Source: Ovis canadensis
Taxonomy: Eukaryota > Chordata > Mammalia > Artiodactyla > Bovidae
Length of the DNA: 64,000 bases
Direction: 5' to 3'
Assembly: GCF_042477335.2 (NCBI RefSeq)
Contig: NC_091264.1
Span: forward strand, 31,931,386-31,995,385
A program made the translations under genes and the position numbers. Positions within the stretch are counted from its first letter, which is position 1. Each line of letters starts with the position of its first letter. The notes under the pieces are model-generated. The model saw only the letters and a list, made by a program, of their open reading frames with translations, was not told where the DNA came from and made no database searches. Shown piece after piece: positions 1-11,557 of the stretch.

Positions 1-1580
1 GCTGGGGAGGGACGCACAGGGAGGGGTCTGGGTTCTGCCCCTCAAAGCGAGCTGGGGCCTCGGGTGATGGACCCTGCCTAGTAGCAGTGGCAGAGAGGGT
101 GGTTGTTAAGGATGAGGTGAGACCCGTGAGCTCAGGACAAGTTCCAGACAGCAGCAGTCCCACCACTGCCCCTCTTAGAGGGTGACCCCTTCCAGTGGGT
201 GCTCAGCCAAGCTTTTTGGTCCCCAGGGGTGCTGGTGAAGACAGAACACCTGGTAGGCTGATCAGAGGGGGATTGGGAGACGGGAGGGGGATCAGGATGC
301 CAGATTGCTCTTTCTGCCTGTTTCTCAGCACCCGACCTGTCACTGCAGGGACCCCAAGGTCCTCTGTCTTCATTCCTGCTCATGTCATCCAGTACCTCTG
401 TTCCCCTGGGGAATGAGGCAGTGGTGAAGATAGCTCCAGGAAGGGCAGGGCCAGTACAGGAAGGGGAGAGGAGGAGGCCTGAAGGCCCGCAAAGTGTTTA
501 TTGCAGCAAGGTTGTCTGTGTGTGTGTGCTTGTATGCTGGTACACTTACGAGCATGAGTGTGGTTTTGTATGGGAATGTCTGCATGTGGCAGGGTTGCCA
601 TGGATAGATGCTCAGGCTGTGCCCTGCACAATTCTATGGAGTGCCAGTTACATAGCCCCTGATGTGAATGGCACCCACTGAAGTTGCCCAGTGCTGCAGT
701 TCTGTGTGGATGGGTGTGTATGAGTGTGAGTGTGTGTGTCTCTTAGGGGTCAGAAAGATGATTGTGTAATGCTTGGTAGTTTCCTATGTACCTACTATCA
801 TCCCAGCTCCTCTTTCTCCCTCCTTCTTCACTTGATGTCTGCTTCCCTCCCAACTTATCTCCCTTCATCTCCTGTCTCTGGTTCCAACTAGGGGTGCCAC
901 AGTCAGTGAACAGTGCCCTGAGCCAAACTGTTCTCATAGGTGGTTCACCCATGTGAGCCAAGCCCAACCCACCTCACTCCTTTCTCCAAAAGTATAGCTT
1001 AAGGGTAGCTGGGCCACGAGCACCCTCCCCGTTTGGGAATGGAAGCCAAAGTGGGACCCACCTCCATCCTGACTGCTCATTTTTGAACCTCCCCAGGTCC
1101 AAGACTCTGTTGCCCTCTGGGCTGTTTTGGGTGGCTCTGCACCCTGTGATGGCAGAAGGCAGAGGAGGGGTCAGGGTAGACCCTGGAAGAAAAGAGAGAA
1201 AAATCAAAGCACAAAGTTGGGAGGTGGGATGGCCAGTAGCCCCACTCCCCGCCTTCTGGCACTGCCCACCTCCCTCCCCTCTCTCCTCTGGGCGGGCAGG
1301 CGGGTGGCAAGTGGCAGGGGCTGAAATGAAAGGGAGTCTGTCCACCAGCCACTCCACAATCAGCAGCAGTGGGGGCAGGGCCCCCGCTGTCTGGGATGAG
1401 ATGAAACCAAGCCCTCTGTTATCCGGCATTTCCTTTCAGAGGGTTCTACTACCTGACCCTGAGCACAGCTCCCACACCATGACCAGAGCCCTGCGGTACT
1501 CTAAGATCCCAAAGTGCCTTGTGACCTATCAAAGATGACGGCACTAGCTTCAGCCTCGATTTAGCATCAGACACGTATTG

Positions 1581-1775
1581 GGGCTTCCCTGGTGGCTCAG
1601 CTGGTAAAGAATCTGCCTGCAATGCAGGAGGCCTGGGTTCCATCCCTGGGTTGGGAAGATCCCCTGGCGAAGGGAAAGGCTACCCACTCCAGTATTCTGG
1701 CTTGGAGAATTCCATGGACAGTCCATGGGATCACAAAGAGTCGGACACAGCTGAGCAACTTTCACTTTCACTTCT
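1581..1775 (+). mobile_element. Bov-tA SINE
   Basis: Full tRNA-derived bovid SINE in sense: starts gggcttccctggtggctcag, contains the typical ctgcctgcaatgcagga, cccactccagtattct and gtcggacacagctgagcaac blocks. It lies in the TTBK1 intron. Confidence 0.93.
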
Positions 1776-2404
1776 TCAGTGTTTCCAAAGGTTTTGGAGG
1801 TGGGGAATCCTGTTTAGCATTCCCAAAGTAGCTGAGTTTTTCAAACACACACATCCCAGAAATGACTATTGTGGGAAAGAGTGTGTCCTTTAAAGATCAC
1901 GACTCAAAAACATTTTGTCCTTTGCAGGACATCTTTTTATATGCCCTCCGTAGTGGAGGAGAAACTGTCTTATAAGCCATAAAGCTCTGAGCTAACCAGA
2001 AGTGGTCTTAAGACCAGGAAGTGGTCTTGGTATTATTACCTTTTGAGGGTAGCTCTGACTTTTAGAACATCTAAGGCTATTTGAAGCCACGTGTGCTGAA
2101 GCAAGTTCATGTGAAGCGCAGCAGATCCCTGTGTGGTTTGGAGTCCAGCTGCCTGTCTCTGGGTCCTGGGCTGGGTAGGGAAGTTGTGAGCCCAGAGTGT
2201 TGTCAAGCTTTTTTCTTTTAGGGTTTCCTAAGGAAGATGCCAGAGTGTTTCAAGAAAAGATACCCTGCCTGGGGCAAACGCATAGCCTCCCCAAGGTCAG
2301 CTTTGAAAAGGAGCAGCACTCTTTATTGCATTGGAAGAGGCTATTTTTGTACTTAAAAGTCACACCCTGCATGTAGTGGTGGCTTCCAAATATTAATTAA
2401 TCTA

Positions 2405-2560
2405 TTTTATTTAACAGTTACTGGCACACAGAGCTTATCATGTGCCAGGCAGTGATCTAAGCACTTTATAAAAATAACTCATTTAATCCTCATAATAGCC
2501 TAGGAAGTAGATCCCAGTATTATCTGCATTAAATGGATTAATCAGAATATATAATTTACA
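2405..2560 (-). repeat. MIR SINE relic
   Basis: Antisense MIR core: gcttatcatgtgccaggca, then actcatttaatcctcataat. Diverged, mammal-wide. Confidence 0.7.
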
Positions 2561-4700
2561 AAAGCATATTAAAAACCCCCGCCAATGCCGAATAACTGAG
2601 GACTTGTTTGATAGGAGTTTTAAAGTGTTTCAGTCTGTGTATTGGTCTGTTTATTATTTACTGTCCTTACTGGTTGGCCCTTCCTTGCTCTATTGAGGAA
2701 GAAGGAAGTTATCTATGAATCAGACTCTCCTTCCTTCTCCATCCCACCTGGGCATGGGATGGAGTTGGGGGTGGATGGGTGGTCACTCCAGAGTTCTGGG
2801 GTTGGTTGAAATGGCTGGACTCTGTCTCTCCAGAGACCCCCAACCTCTCAGTCCCATATGGCCCCAAGCATGCCCATAGCAGCTCTGGGGATTAGGTGGG
2901 TGGAGTAAGAGTTCCAGTGAGAAAGCAGGTGCTCAAAACCATGTCCTCAGTGGTATCGGTTGGGGTCCCTGGGGTCAGGCTCACAGGCAGGGCAGATACT
3001 GGCACCCATACCACTGACCGTGGAGATTTGAGATGCGTGTCACCAACTCATCTCAACTCATGTCAATAGGAGCCAAGCAGTGTCAGGGAGCGGGCACTTG
3101 TGGGGACTGTGGTAAACAAAGGGACCCCCACCATTCTCAGCTCAACCAACTGTTGCCAGTATCTTCCACCTTTAATGTGAAATCTTGCTATTTTTAAATA
3201 TTGGCATCTAATTTTTTTAAAAAACAACTTTTTAAAGAAAAATCACTGTGTGAGCGAAACAAAATTGGTTTACAAGCAGAGACCCTGAACTCAGTTTGTA
3301 ACCTCTCTGAGCAAACTCTCTGAGCCTGAGGATCCCCCTACTCCCATCTATCCAAAGCTGTAAGCACTCAAATGGGGACAGTGTTCTTCCCCAGGAACAC
3401 AAACTGGGTGGGCTTCTTAAGAACAGGCAGCTCATGACCAGTGGGGATGTGTGGTGTGTGCTGTGTGTACATGTCAGTGAACTCATGGTGTGTATGCCTA
3501 AGTGTGTGTGTGGGCCAATGGGTTTGTTCATGTTAAGTGGGGTCCTCCTCAAAGGACCAGCATTTTTTCTCTGTAAGACAGGATCCTAGGTCAGTGAAAA
3601 ATGCACTAGTATTCTCAGTAATGAATAGACACCCCCACCCACTTAAGGCAGCTTGGGTCACAGCAATAACCAGTCAACACTCACCACAACCTCTAGCATC
3701 CCAATCCCAGCCATCTCCTTTGCAATTCCAGCTGTGGAGAAAAAAGGAATGGCCCTGCCCAGCATAAGGAGGAATGGTGGAATCTCTGAGCCATGCTGGT
3801 ACATTAACCCTTGCTCTCCCAGCCAGGAGGGGCAGGTCCCTTCAACCCCAGGAAAACCTGTGTTCCTCTTTGTAGGGAGTGCCAGGACCCTCCTTTGCTA
3901 TTTCTCCTCTGCCCTGTTTAGGTCCCCTTTTCTGGGGAGGGGTGGTGCTGTCTGCCCAGGCAGTGGTTGGGAGGCCTGGGCCACTGGGTGAGCAGAGGAG
4001 CCGTGGCAGTGTGTCTATACTGGGTGATCAGAGGGGAGGACCCTGCGTAGGGAGGCTCTGGGGGTCACTAGCTATGGAAGCATAGAGAACGCGATATCCC
4101 CTGCTGTCGTCAGGTTGGTTTGGTACCTGAGGATGGAGGCATAGACCTCTAAGGAAAGCCTGAACACCACCCCACCCCACCCCCAAATTCCACTGGATTC
4201 CACCCCATAGGGCAGGAATCAGCCCACCCCCATGGGCAGTCCTTGGTGACAAGGAGCGTGGCAGATCACTCTCCTTAAGTTGGGGGGCACGTCCCCAAAG
4301 TTTGCATTATTCCTATTAGGGACAGAGGTGCCCCCAGGACTGGTGGGGTCAGCCTCTGAAAATTTTAAAGCATCCTTCTCCCTAAGGGAGAGGCTCCTAG
4401 ACTGAGGACCACAACCCTCAAACATCCCCAATGGTTTCCCACACCACCCAGTGGGCTTCCCAGTTTAGGGAGCCCCTGGGCCTGAACTGCGACCCCAGCC
4501 CTCAAGTGAAGAGTTGAGAAGCCGTGGGGAGGAGGGGCAGTGAAGCCCAAAGGACTATGGAAACCTTCCGAGACCTCTGCTTCCACCTGGTTCCGCCGTG
4601 CGTCCCACCACCTACCCTCCCTTTTACCCGCATAGGCTGTGGGGGTGCGGGGTCTGGGGTTCACCTTGCCACGACTAACAGGCTCTCTCTCTCTGCTACA

Positions 4701-4763
4701 CACACACACAGACACACAGACACAGACACACACACAGACACACACACAGACACACACACACAC
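4701..4763 (+). repeat. CA-rich microsatellite (CA and ACACAG units)
   Basis: Alternating CA dinucleotides broken at intervals by G, giving ACACAG and ACACACACAG units. It generates spurious Thr/His or Cys/Val open frames on the two strands. Confidence 0.9.
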
Positions 4764-4879
4764 GTAGCTGCGCGCACACTTCATGCACTCTTCAGACAAC
4801 AGACTAGCGGCCCGGCCCAGGAGAGCACGAGGATCGTGTTTCCGGGCCCCTCTGGCAGGTTTATCACTATATTGGGACC

Positions 4880-6450
4880 CTCATCCCCTACATTCCCTTC
4901 TGTCCCCGCCCCCGCGGCCGTTGCACCACGAATGTACGTTCCAGTCTTTTTAACTAGCTGCTACGCGGCGTGACCAGGCGACCGCCCGGCCTCCGAGCCC
5001 CCCAGCTCGAGCCACGCCGGTCACGTCGCCAGAGTACTCCTCCCGGGCGCCCCCGGGCGTCAGCCTCTGCTCCCCGCCCCGCCGAGCTGCCTGCTGCTAA
5101 AGTCCTCCCCGGGTTCTCGCCCCCCAGCCGCCCGCCGCCTCCCTCCCCGCCCCGCGCTAAGGTTGATTTGGCTCCCCTCTGCCGGCTCTGGGCCGCCGGG
5201 TCCCCGGCCCGGGGTGGGGCGGGGCGGGTGTGAAGGCTCGCCCCTCCGTGCTCCAGGGCAGGGTGCTGACTAGGGCTGGGAGAGGGAGCTGGCCAATTCC
5301 TGGGCTTCAAGAGCCCGGGTCGCCCACACCGGATTCCTGTTACCTCACCGCCTACAGGGCTGCGCCCTCCTGTCCCTGCCCCAAATAAATTGGCCTTGCA
5401 ATTGGATGCCAAAGAGCCCAGAGTTGAGGGGGAGCCAAGCTTTGAGCCTAGGTCTCTCAGAGCCACCCAACACCCCCCTTTTGGCCCCAGCCCCAGCTTC
5501 TGTGTCTCCTGCCCCACCCAACTTACACCACAGAGGGCCCTGGGGGTCCCCAAACACGCCCCCACTTCCAGCTCTTCTCTGTCCCCATCCCCGCAAATAA
5601 AACTCAGGGACCAACATCTGCTTCCTTTGCACTTGCTCCGTCGACTCCTTCCCCACCCCCACCCCCAGCCACTTTGAGGGGCTTCGGTGGAAGAGGAGAG
5701 AGGTTCTGGGCCCTTGTGGCTATCAGTATTGAATGAGGAGAGGGCTGGCCCCTGCCCCGCTGGGAGGTTTGACTGGTGGGATGGGGGAAGCTCGGCCCGA
5801 GGGCCCAGCGCAGCCTTTTCCCTCCAGGGGCCCCCTTCCAGCGTTGGGAGGCAGGGATGGGAAGGGGGTTGGCGAGAGGTTCCTCCTGGAGGTCCCGAAT
5901 CCAGCCTGTTTATTCCTGGGCCTCCCCATCCCATCATAACTCCCGCCCCCCATTTTGTACTGCAATAATACTGTATTATAAGCTTGCACTATTTCCCGAC
6001 CCTGGCCAGCCATAAGCATGCACGAAAAACTTCAAAACCACACACACGCGAAGATGGGACGCCTTTTTTTTTTCTTTCTCTCTCCGGGGTGTGTCCTCAG
6101 TGTACAGAGTGGCGTCAGGGCCCCCACCCCCACCCCAGGGCCCAGGTAGAAGCGCATGCACTGAGCCCCTGCCCCTAGACTGCGAGTACTGTACAAATCC
6201 AACACTTGAAACCGGAACCCACACGAGCGGCGCCGCCGGCGTTGGGGGGAGGGGGTAGGACACGGACTCTGCACCCCGCGCACTCGGCCACACAGGGCGG
6301 GGGTGGGGGGCGCCCCGCCGTCAGGCGTCGCTGTGCAAGGGATCTTGTGCCTTTTAAAGTCCCTGTATGTTGATGCAGACAATCCGGAGAGCTTGTGTAC
6401 TACCAAATTCTGATTAAAGACGCCTTCCAGGAACCTGCGCCTCGCCTGCT
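4880..6450 (+). other. CpG-rich block in the TTBK1 intron with transcript-end-like features
   Basis: 4880-5250 is a CpG island by eye (dense CG, many GC boxes). Downstream, on the + strand, lie AATAAA at 5384-5389, AATAAA at 5596-5601 and ATTAAA at 6413-6418. Between about 5950 and 6420 the sequence changes to AU-rich, UTR-like text embedded in GC-rich DNA. No coding frame is convincing. It could be an alternative last exon of TTBK1, an independent noncoding transcript, or only a conserved regulatory block. I cannot decide from sequence. Confidence 0.45.
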
Positions 6451-8184
6451 TTCTTTCCTCCTCCTCGTTTCTAACCCACCCACCCACGCACCCCCCAGTT
6501 CTGGGGTCGCAGGACTGCGCAGAGGCCAGGGGCTAGTCTTTTGCTGACTCGGAGTGGTGGATGGGGTGTGGCAAATTTCAGATCAATGGATCCAGCCCCA
6601 CTCCTACCTTAGCCAGCAGCTAAGACAGGCCAAAGTAGGGAGAGGGAGGGAACCCTAGAAAGTTTCAACCTAGTTGGACTTGAGCAACACTTACTGCTGC
6701 GGCTGGCTAGCGGTCTCCTTTCATCCCGAGGAGGGCTTTGGGGGTGGACTCTGGTCTCTGGCCTGACTGGAAATGGCCAGCTTGCTGGAGGGGGGATGGG
6801 GAGATGAAAGGTAGTAATCAGTTCTCAGTGGATCAGACAATTATGGCCAAGTGCATGGTGGGGGTGGGAAGCCAGAATAGCAGAGAACCCTGTGAGGAGA
6901 CCTCAGGGAGCCTTCCCCTGCTCCCTGTCCCCTGCCCTGATGGGGGATCTGAAGGAGCCCCGGCATGGGGGAGAATGGTCTGTTGCCGGGAATCAGTAAG
7001 AGACTGGATTGTGCAGAACCCAGGGAACTCAGGGGTAGAATGCCTGTTGAGGGAGAACTAGGTCAAGGAGAGGGTGGGACCAGAGAAGAGGGTGGCAGAG
7101 ACTGTAGAGATTGCAGAGAGAGGGGGTTAAAGGGGAGGGGGCTCACCGTCTCACTGTCCCCCTGTCCCCCACCCCACCCCCACAGGCCTGCAGCCATAGC
7201 GCCCAAAGAGGAAGATACTAATATGTTTCCCCTTGGGGCCTAAAGCAAGTGTGGGGGCGAGAAAGGGCAAGCTACAGCTGCAGTTTTCACCCCCCAGGGC
7301 ATTGAGAGGTCCTTGCCCTGGGGCAGCTGGGGTCAGGCACTGAGATCTGGGGTCAAGTGTATGAGGATCTGTAGAGACTTAGGGTAGCAGCTGTCTTCCC
7401 AGGTCATCTTACCCCTTTCACCCAGATGACTGCCATGGGCCAGGGTGCCGGATGTGGGTGGCACCCCTGGATGGAGGGTGAAGAGCAGAGGGAGGGCTCT
7501 TGGCCTGGCAGATGTGGTTTGAGTGTAGAGACCAGACAGATGGGGCAAAGACTGGGAAAGGCAGAGTCCAGCAGAGAAGGTACCATGCTGACCTCTCATC
7601 TCTGTCAGTCTAGGCAGTTTTGGCAATGGGAGTGGGGGTTCCTGTGGCCGGGGCTGGGAGGTATGTGCTGGGCAGCTGTTCTGGGGCTGGGGGGGCACTG
7701 CTGTGAGAGTCACAAAGCCCTCCCCACTGGGCAGTGAGGGTGGGGTGGGGGTGTCAAGAGCTCATAGTCCTCTTGTCCCCGGACAGCCCGCCTTGTTTGA
7801 CCTTGGGACTGTGGACTGATGAGTCTGGGCTTTGGCCTGGGTCCAGGTCAGAGACTTGCTCAATGGGTGCTGTGTGCGGATGGGGGGTGTGGGGAGTAAC
7901 CTGTCTCCAGTGTCAATAGCAGGGGAGTCAAGGCTGAAGAGAGCCTGGTTTTGCTGGCGGCAGGGTCAGTTTGGAGTCTGGTCCGTCTGCCTCTGTTCAC
8001 TTTTCCGGCTGACTGGAGTAAACATGGACTTGGGCTGAGCTCTGAAGCTGACAAGGCCACATGCCTCTGCTTGGGGGCTCAGCGGATGTAGGGGGAGGGC
8101 TGAGGCTTTCATTCTCTCTGAGTGTCTCAGCCCCGAAGGCCTGCCTCCCCTCCTCCCACACCCTCAGCGCATCTGCCTTTGGCC

Positions 8185-8335
8185 AAACTCCATCCAAGTC
8201 ACCAGGGAGCTGTGAAACAGATTTCTGGGCCTTATCTCTGACCTAGCAGAATCTGCGGAGTAGGACTTGGGGCTCCGTATTTTTAAAAAGCATCCTCAAA
8301 TACCGCTGTGCAGGCTGGAGAACCATAGAAAGCAA
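8185..8335. repeat. MER5-type hAT DNA-transposon relic
   Basis: Contains a diverged agcagaatctgcggagtagg ... gtatttttaaaaagc core and a gagaaccat end, as in MER5A-like non-autonomous elements. Assigned from memory of the consensus. Confidence 0.5.
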
Positions 8336-8849
8336 ATTGAAGTCATACCGTGTCCCTACCCTGAGAAGGGAGCAGGAAGGTGTGAGCTGCCCCGGACGCT
8401 GGCTTTCCCTCGCTGACACCCAGCACTGTCTCTTCCCTCTGAGGTAGAACAGGGGAGTGTTGCTGCTGTCCCCTCCCGTGGTGTCCTCAGGCCTGGAGGG
8501 CCAAGCGCACAGGGCTGTCCAGGGATCGCCGGCTGATTGAACAGGCACAGGATCACCTGGGTGAACGGGTGAATACTCACTGGACTTGGGCATCCAGGAG
8601 AGGCCAGAAAGGGTGAGGGAGGGCTTCCTGCTCTCTGAGGAGGAGGAGGGGTGCCTCCAGGCCTGGTGCTCCCCAAATTGGAGCCAGATGGAAAGGGGCT
8701 TTGAAACATAAAACCAAGCATGCCCAGGCCAGGGTGACCCTTAGGGTAAATCTGTGTCTTCTCTGAGGTTCACGGCTCTGCTGAAGGGCAGAAGGTCCTG
8801 AGTTTCGCCACCTGGGACGGTGAGAAGCCAAGGAGGCAGTGGAAAGAAT

Positions 8850-8950
8850 TCTGAGTTCTGGGCTGGCCTGACTGGTGTGCCTTTGTTACTCAGGCCTATT
8901 GATGCCTCTCTCCAGGCCTCAGTTTCCTAGTCTGATATTGTCAGTGATGC
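8850..8950 (+). repeat. MIR relic
   Basis: Has the caggcctcagtttcctagtc block typical of the MIR middle. Short and diverged. Confidence 0.5.
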
Positions 8951-9604
8951 CTGATTTCCAGTGGGGATCCCTCATCCCTCCCATGTAATGGAAGGGGAGG
9001 GCTTTGAGACGGAAAGGGAGAGGATTCCACCTATGAGCATCTAACGTGGGCACTGTGAGCAGAGGATCCATCCTTTGGATGAGGCTTTTCCAGAGAGATC
9101 CAAGAACTGGCCAGATGGCAGGGGCAAAGATCATTCTAACAGGGATGCCCAAAGAGTCAGAGATGGGCAGGAAAATAGGCTGAGATTCTGCTGAGAAAGA
9201 GTGGCTTGGTGGGGTTGAAGGATACCCCTGCTGAGTAGGATGTATCTGGTACTGGGTGGGTGGGTTTTGAGCCAGACAGGAGAAACACATAATCAGAACA
9301 CACTCCGGAGTGTGCTGGGGTCCTGTCTGGTGTCTGACACTATCTTGTCTTGCATGAGGAAGGTTATGGCAGTTAAGGAGGAGAGAAGTCACAGCCTTGA
9401 GCGAATCTTGGCCTTGCAGATTCCTTCTCCTCCACCTGCCTATGGGCTGAGCACAGAGACCTCAGCTGGAGAGCCTGAGGTCTTTCCCTGCCTCCATAGG
9501 TATGGCAACCAGGAGTTTCTGGGATTGAGGAGGGAGGTAATGATCTTCAAACTAGGGTAAGCCAGAGCAGCAGGTAGGAGGTGAGGGTGGGATGGGGTTG
9601 GGAG

Positions 9605-9840
9605 GGAGCTAACGTTTATCAATCCACTGCTATAAGCCAGACCCACTGCTTATATGACCTTGTTTCTGGTCACAGCCTTTGTGGAGTATGCATTATCCCC
9701 ATCTCACTTCCTAATCTAGAGACTGCACACTCCATGAAAACAAGAACCAGGTCTGTCTTGTTGATCCACAAATTTACAGCCTCTAACACAGTGGTCAAGA
9801 CAATAGACATTCAAGGACTTTACGCATGCATGAATGAATG
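9605..9840. repeat. MIR relic followed by L2 3' end relic
   Basis: 9605-9715 resembles antisense MIR (catccccatctcacttc-type text). 9720-9840 resembles the L2 3' end: ctccatgaaaacaagaacc, gcctctaacacagtg, and a terminal tgaatgaatg. Confidence 0.5.
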
Positions 9841-11364
9841 AAAAACCCTTAAGAGGCTCACCATTTATCAGGAGAGAGAACCATGTAAAGGCGTGCCTGT
9901 CAAATAGAGGGTGGAAGGTTCTGTGAAGGAAGGATGTGGGAAAACAAGGAGAGTGGTGAAATCTGCTTGGTGGGTGGACAAGAAGCTTTTGGGAAAATGA
10001 GCTGTTTGAGCTGGGTGCTGGAAGAAGAAGAGGAATTTGTCGTGTCAGTAGAGAGAAAGGGACGGACCCCTGGGCAGAGGAAGCTGTCTAGGGAAGGATC
10101 AGAAGTATGAGAAAACTGCATTTTGAGAACTGCTAGAACATAAGCAGGGGAGCAAAGTGAGGTTAGAGCCGAAGGTAGGAGCCAGATCATGGGCTGGGCT
10201 GGGGTGGGGTGAGGTAGGGAGGGGTGGGGAGGAGAGAGGATGCTCATATGCTGAGCCAAGGGTTGGGACTATCTCCAGAGGACTGTGGGGCCCACCACAG
10301 GTTTCTGCAGGTTTGAAACAGTGGGAAATGAGATCCGATTTAAGTTTCAGGAAGATCACTTGGGCAGCTGTAGGAAGAACGGATGGGCAATGTAGAATGG
10401 GAAAAAAAAAATCAGGCTCATGGCTGGGGAACCACCAGGCAGCACAGGGCTGTGCCCATGGGGATAGGACAGCAGACACAGATGTTCAAGAGGAATGCCT
10501 GGCAGGACTCCCTGAGTCTGGATGGCCCCTGAAGGTGTTGGAGCCCTTCCAGGGCTTTGGGTCTGCAAGGGCTGTGTTTCAGAAAACAGAAGCCCTGTGT
10601 GTTCAAAAGGCTAACAAAGTTCTGGATACCATCGGTACCATCCCCCCAGGAACAAAGCCATGTCAGCCCTGATGGGGCCTGGTGCTGTGTGGGTGCCCAG
10701 GGATGTGTGTGATTGACAAGAAGACATAGCAGCGGAGGCCCTGGTAAGACGCTCAGGTCTTTTGAGTCTGGAAGGAAGAGGGCTCAGGAGAGATGTGGTA
10801 AGAGTCTAGAAAGCTAAGGACATGCTATCGCATGGCCAAAACTTCCAAGGGACAAAAGTAATCAAGTGAAAAGGAACTGTCTTTCATAGGCTGGCTGTGA
10901 CTTTCTGGAGAAGTGTGGACTCAAAATGCACCTACAGAGGGCTGGAAAATTCCTGGCTGACAGGCAGGTGGGAAGGAGGCTGGAGCTCCAGGGACCCAGC
11001 CTGCACTTCACGGGGTGGAGGATGGCCCAAACTTTGCCCTGACAGGTTCTGGTGGCCCCGCAGCCAACTCCCTGGCTACAGAGGAGCCGTACTCTATGAG
11101 GAGGCAGTGAAGGCAACCCAGACACTTGCTGCTCCTCTCTGGACCTGGTTTCCTCACCTGCAAAAGGAAGGGTTGATCTACATGGTGGCTATGATGGCTT
11201 GCAGTTGTCATTTTCTTCTGTTGACTGAACTACAGTTGGCTCTGGGTTTCAGGGTACACATGGGATACAGGAGAGGAGTAGGGGTAAAGGGGAGAGTGGG
11301 AGATGGAAAAGCCACCGGGATAAAGGCCTGGGACTTCCAGGGGACCTGGAGCATGGAAACAGTC

Positions 11365-11465
11365 ATCAGAGATTTATTGAGCAGTTACTAGGTCCCAGGG
11401 ACCAGCCTAAGCTCCGGGGATGGAACAATGAACAAAACAAGCCTCTGTGCCTGCTCTAGTGGAAC
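11365..11465 (+). repeat. L2-like relic
   Basis: Text of the type tttattgagcagttactagg ... ggatggaacaatgaacaaaa, as in old L2-derived sequence. It ends about 90 bases before the TTBK1 acceptor. Confidence 0.45.
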
Positions 11466-11557
11466 TCCCACTCTGGCGAGCCTCCAAGACTGAGGGTGCA
11501 GCCAGGTCCAGGAGCAGGGCTGTGACCTCAGTGGGTCCCTGTGTGTGCCCCTTGCAG

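Larger units (their letters stand above)
1..11557 (+). other. TTBK1: TTBK1 large intron (partial, 3' part)
   Basis: No exon of TTBK1 could be recognised before 11558. The residues that precede this exon in the family (an Arg/Glu/Ser/Asp-rich stretch ending in Gln) are not encoded anywhere in this stretch, so the upstream exons must lie left of the window. The stretch holds a Bov-tA SINE (1581-1775), MIR and L2 relics, a hAT-type MER5 relic, a CA-rich microsatellite (4701-4763) and a CpG-rich block (about 4.8-6.45 kb) listed separately. The many open frames of 60-150 codons here are not conserved with anything I recognise and overlap on both strands. Confidence 0.8.

Noticed and set aside
4954-5937. 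327-codon minus-strand frame in the CpG block
   Set aside because: Low-complexity Gly/Arg/Pro translation, no family resemblance, overlapping frames on the other strand; GC-rich DNA lacks stops by composition.
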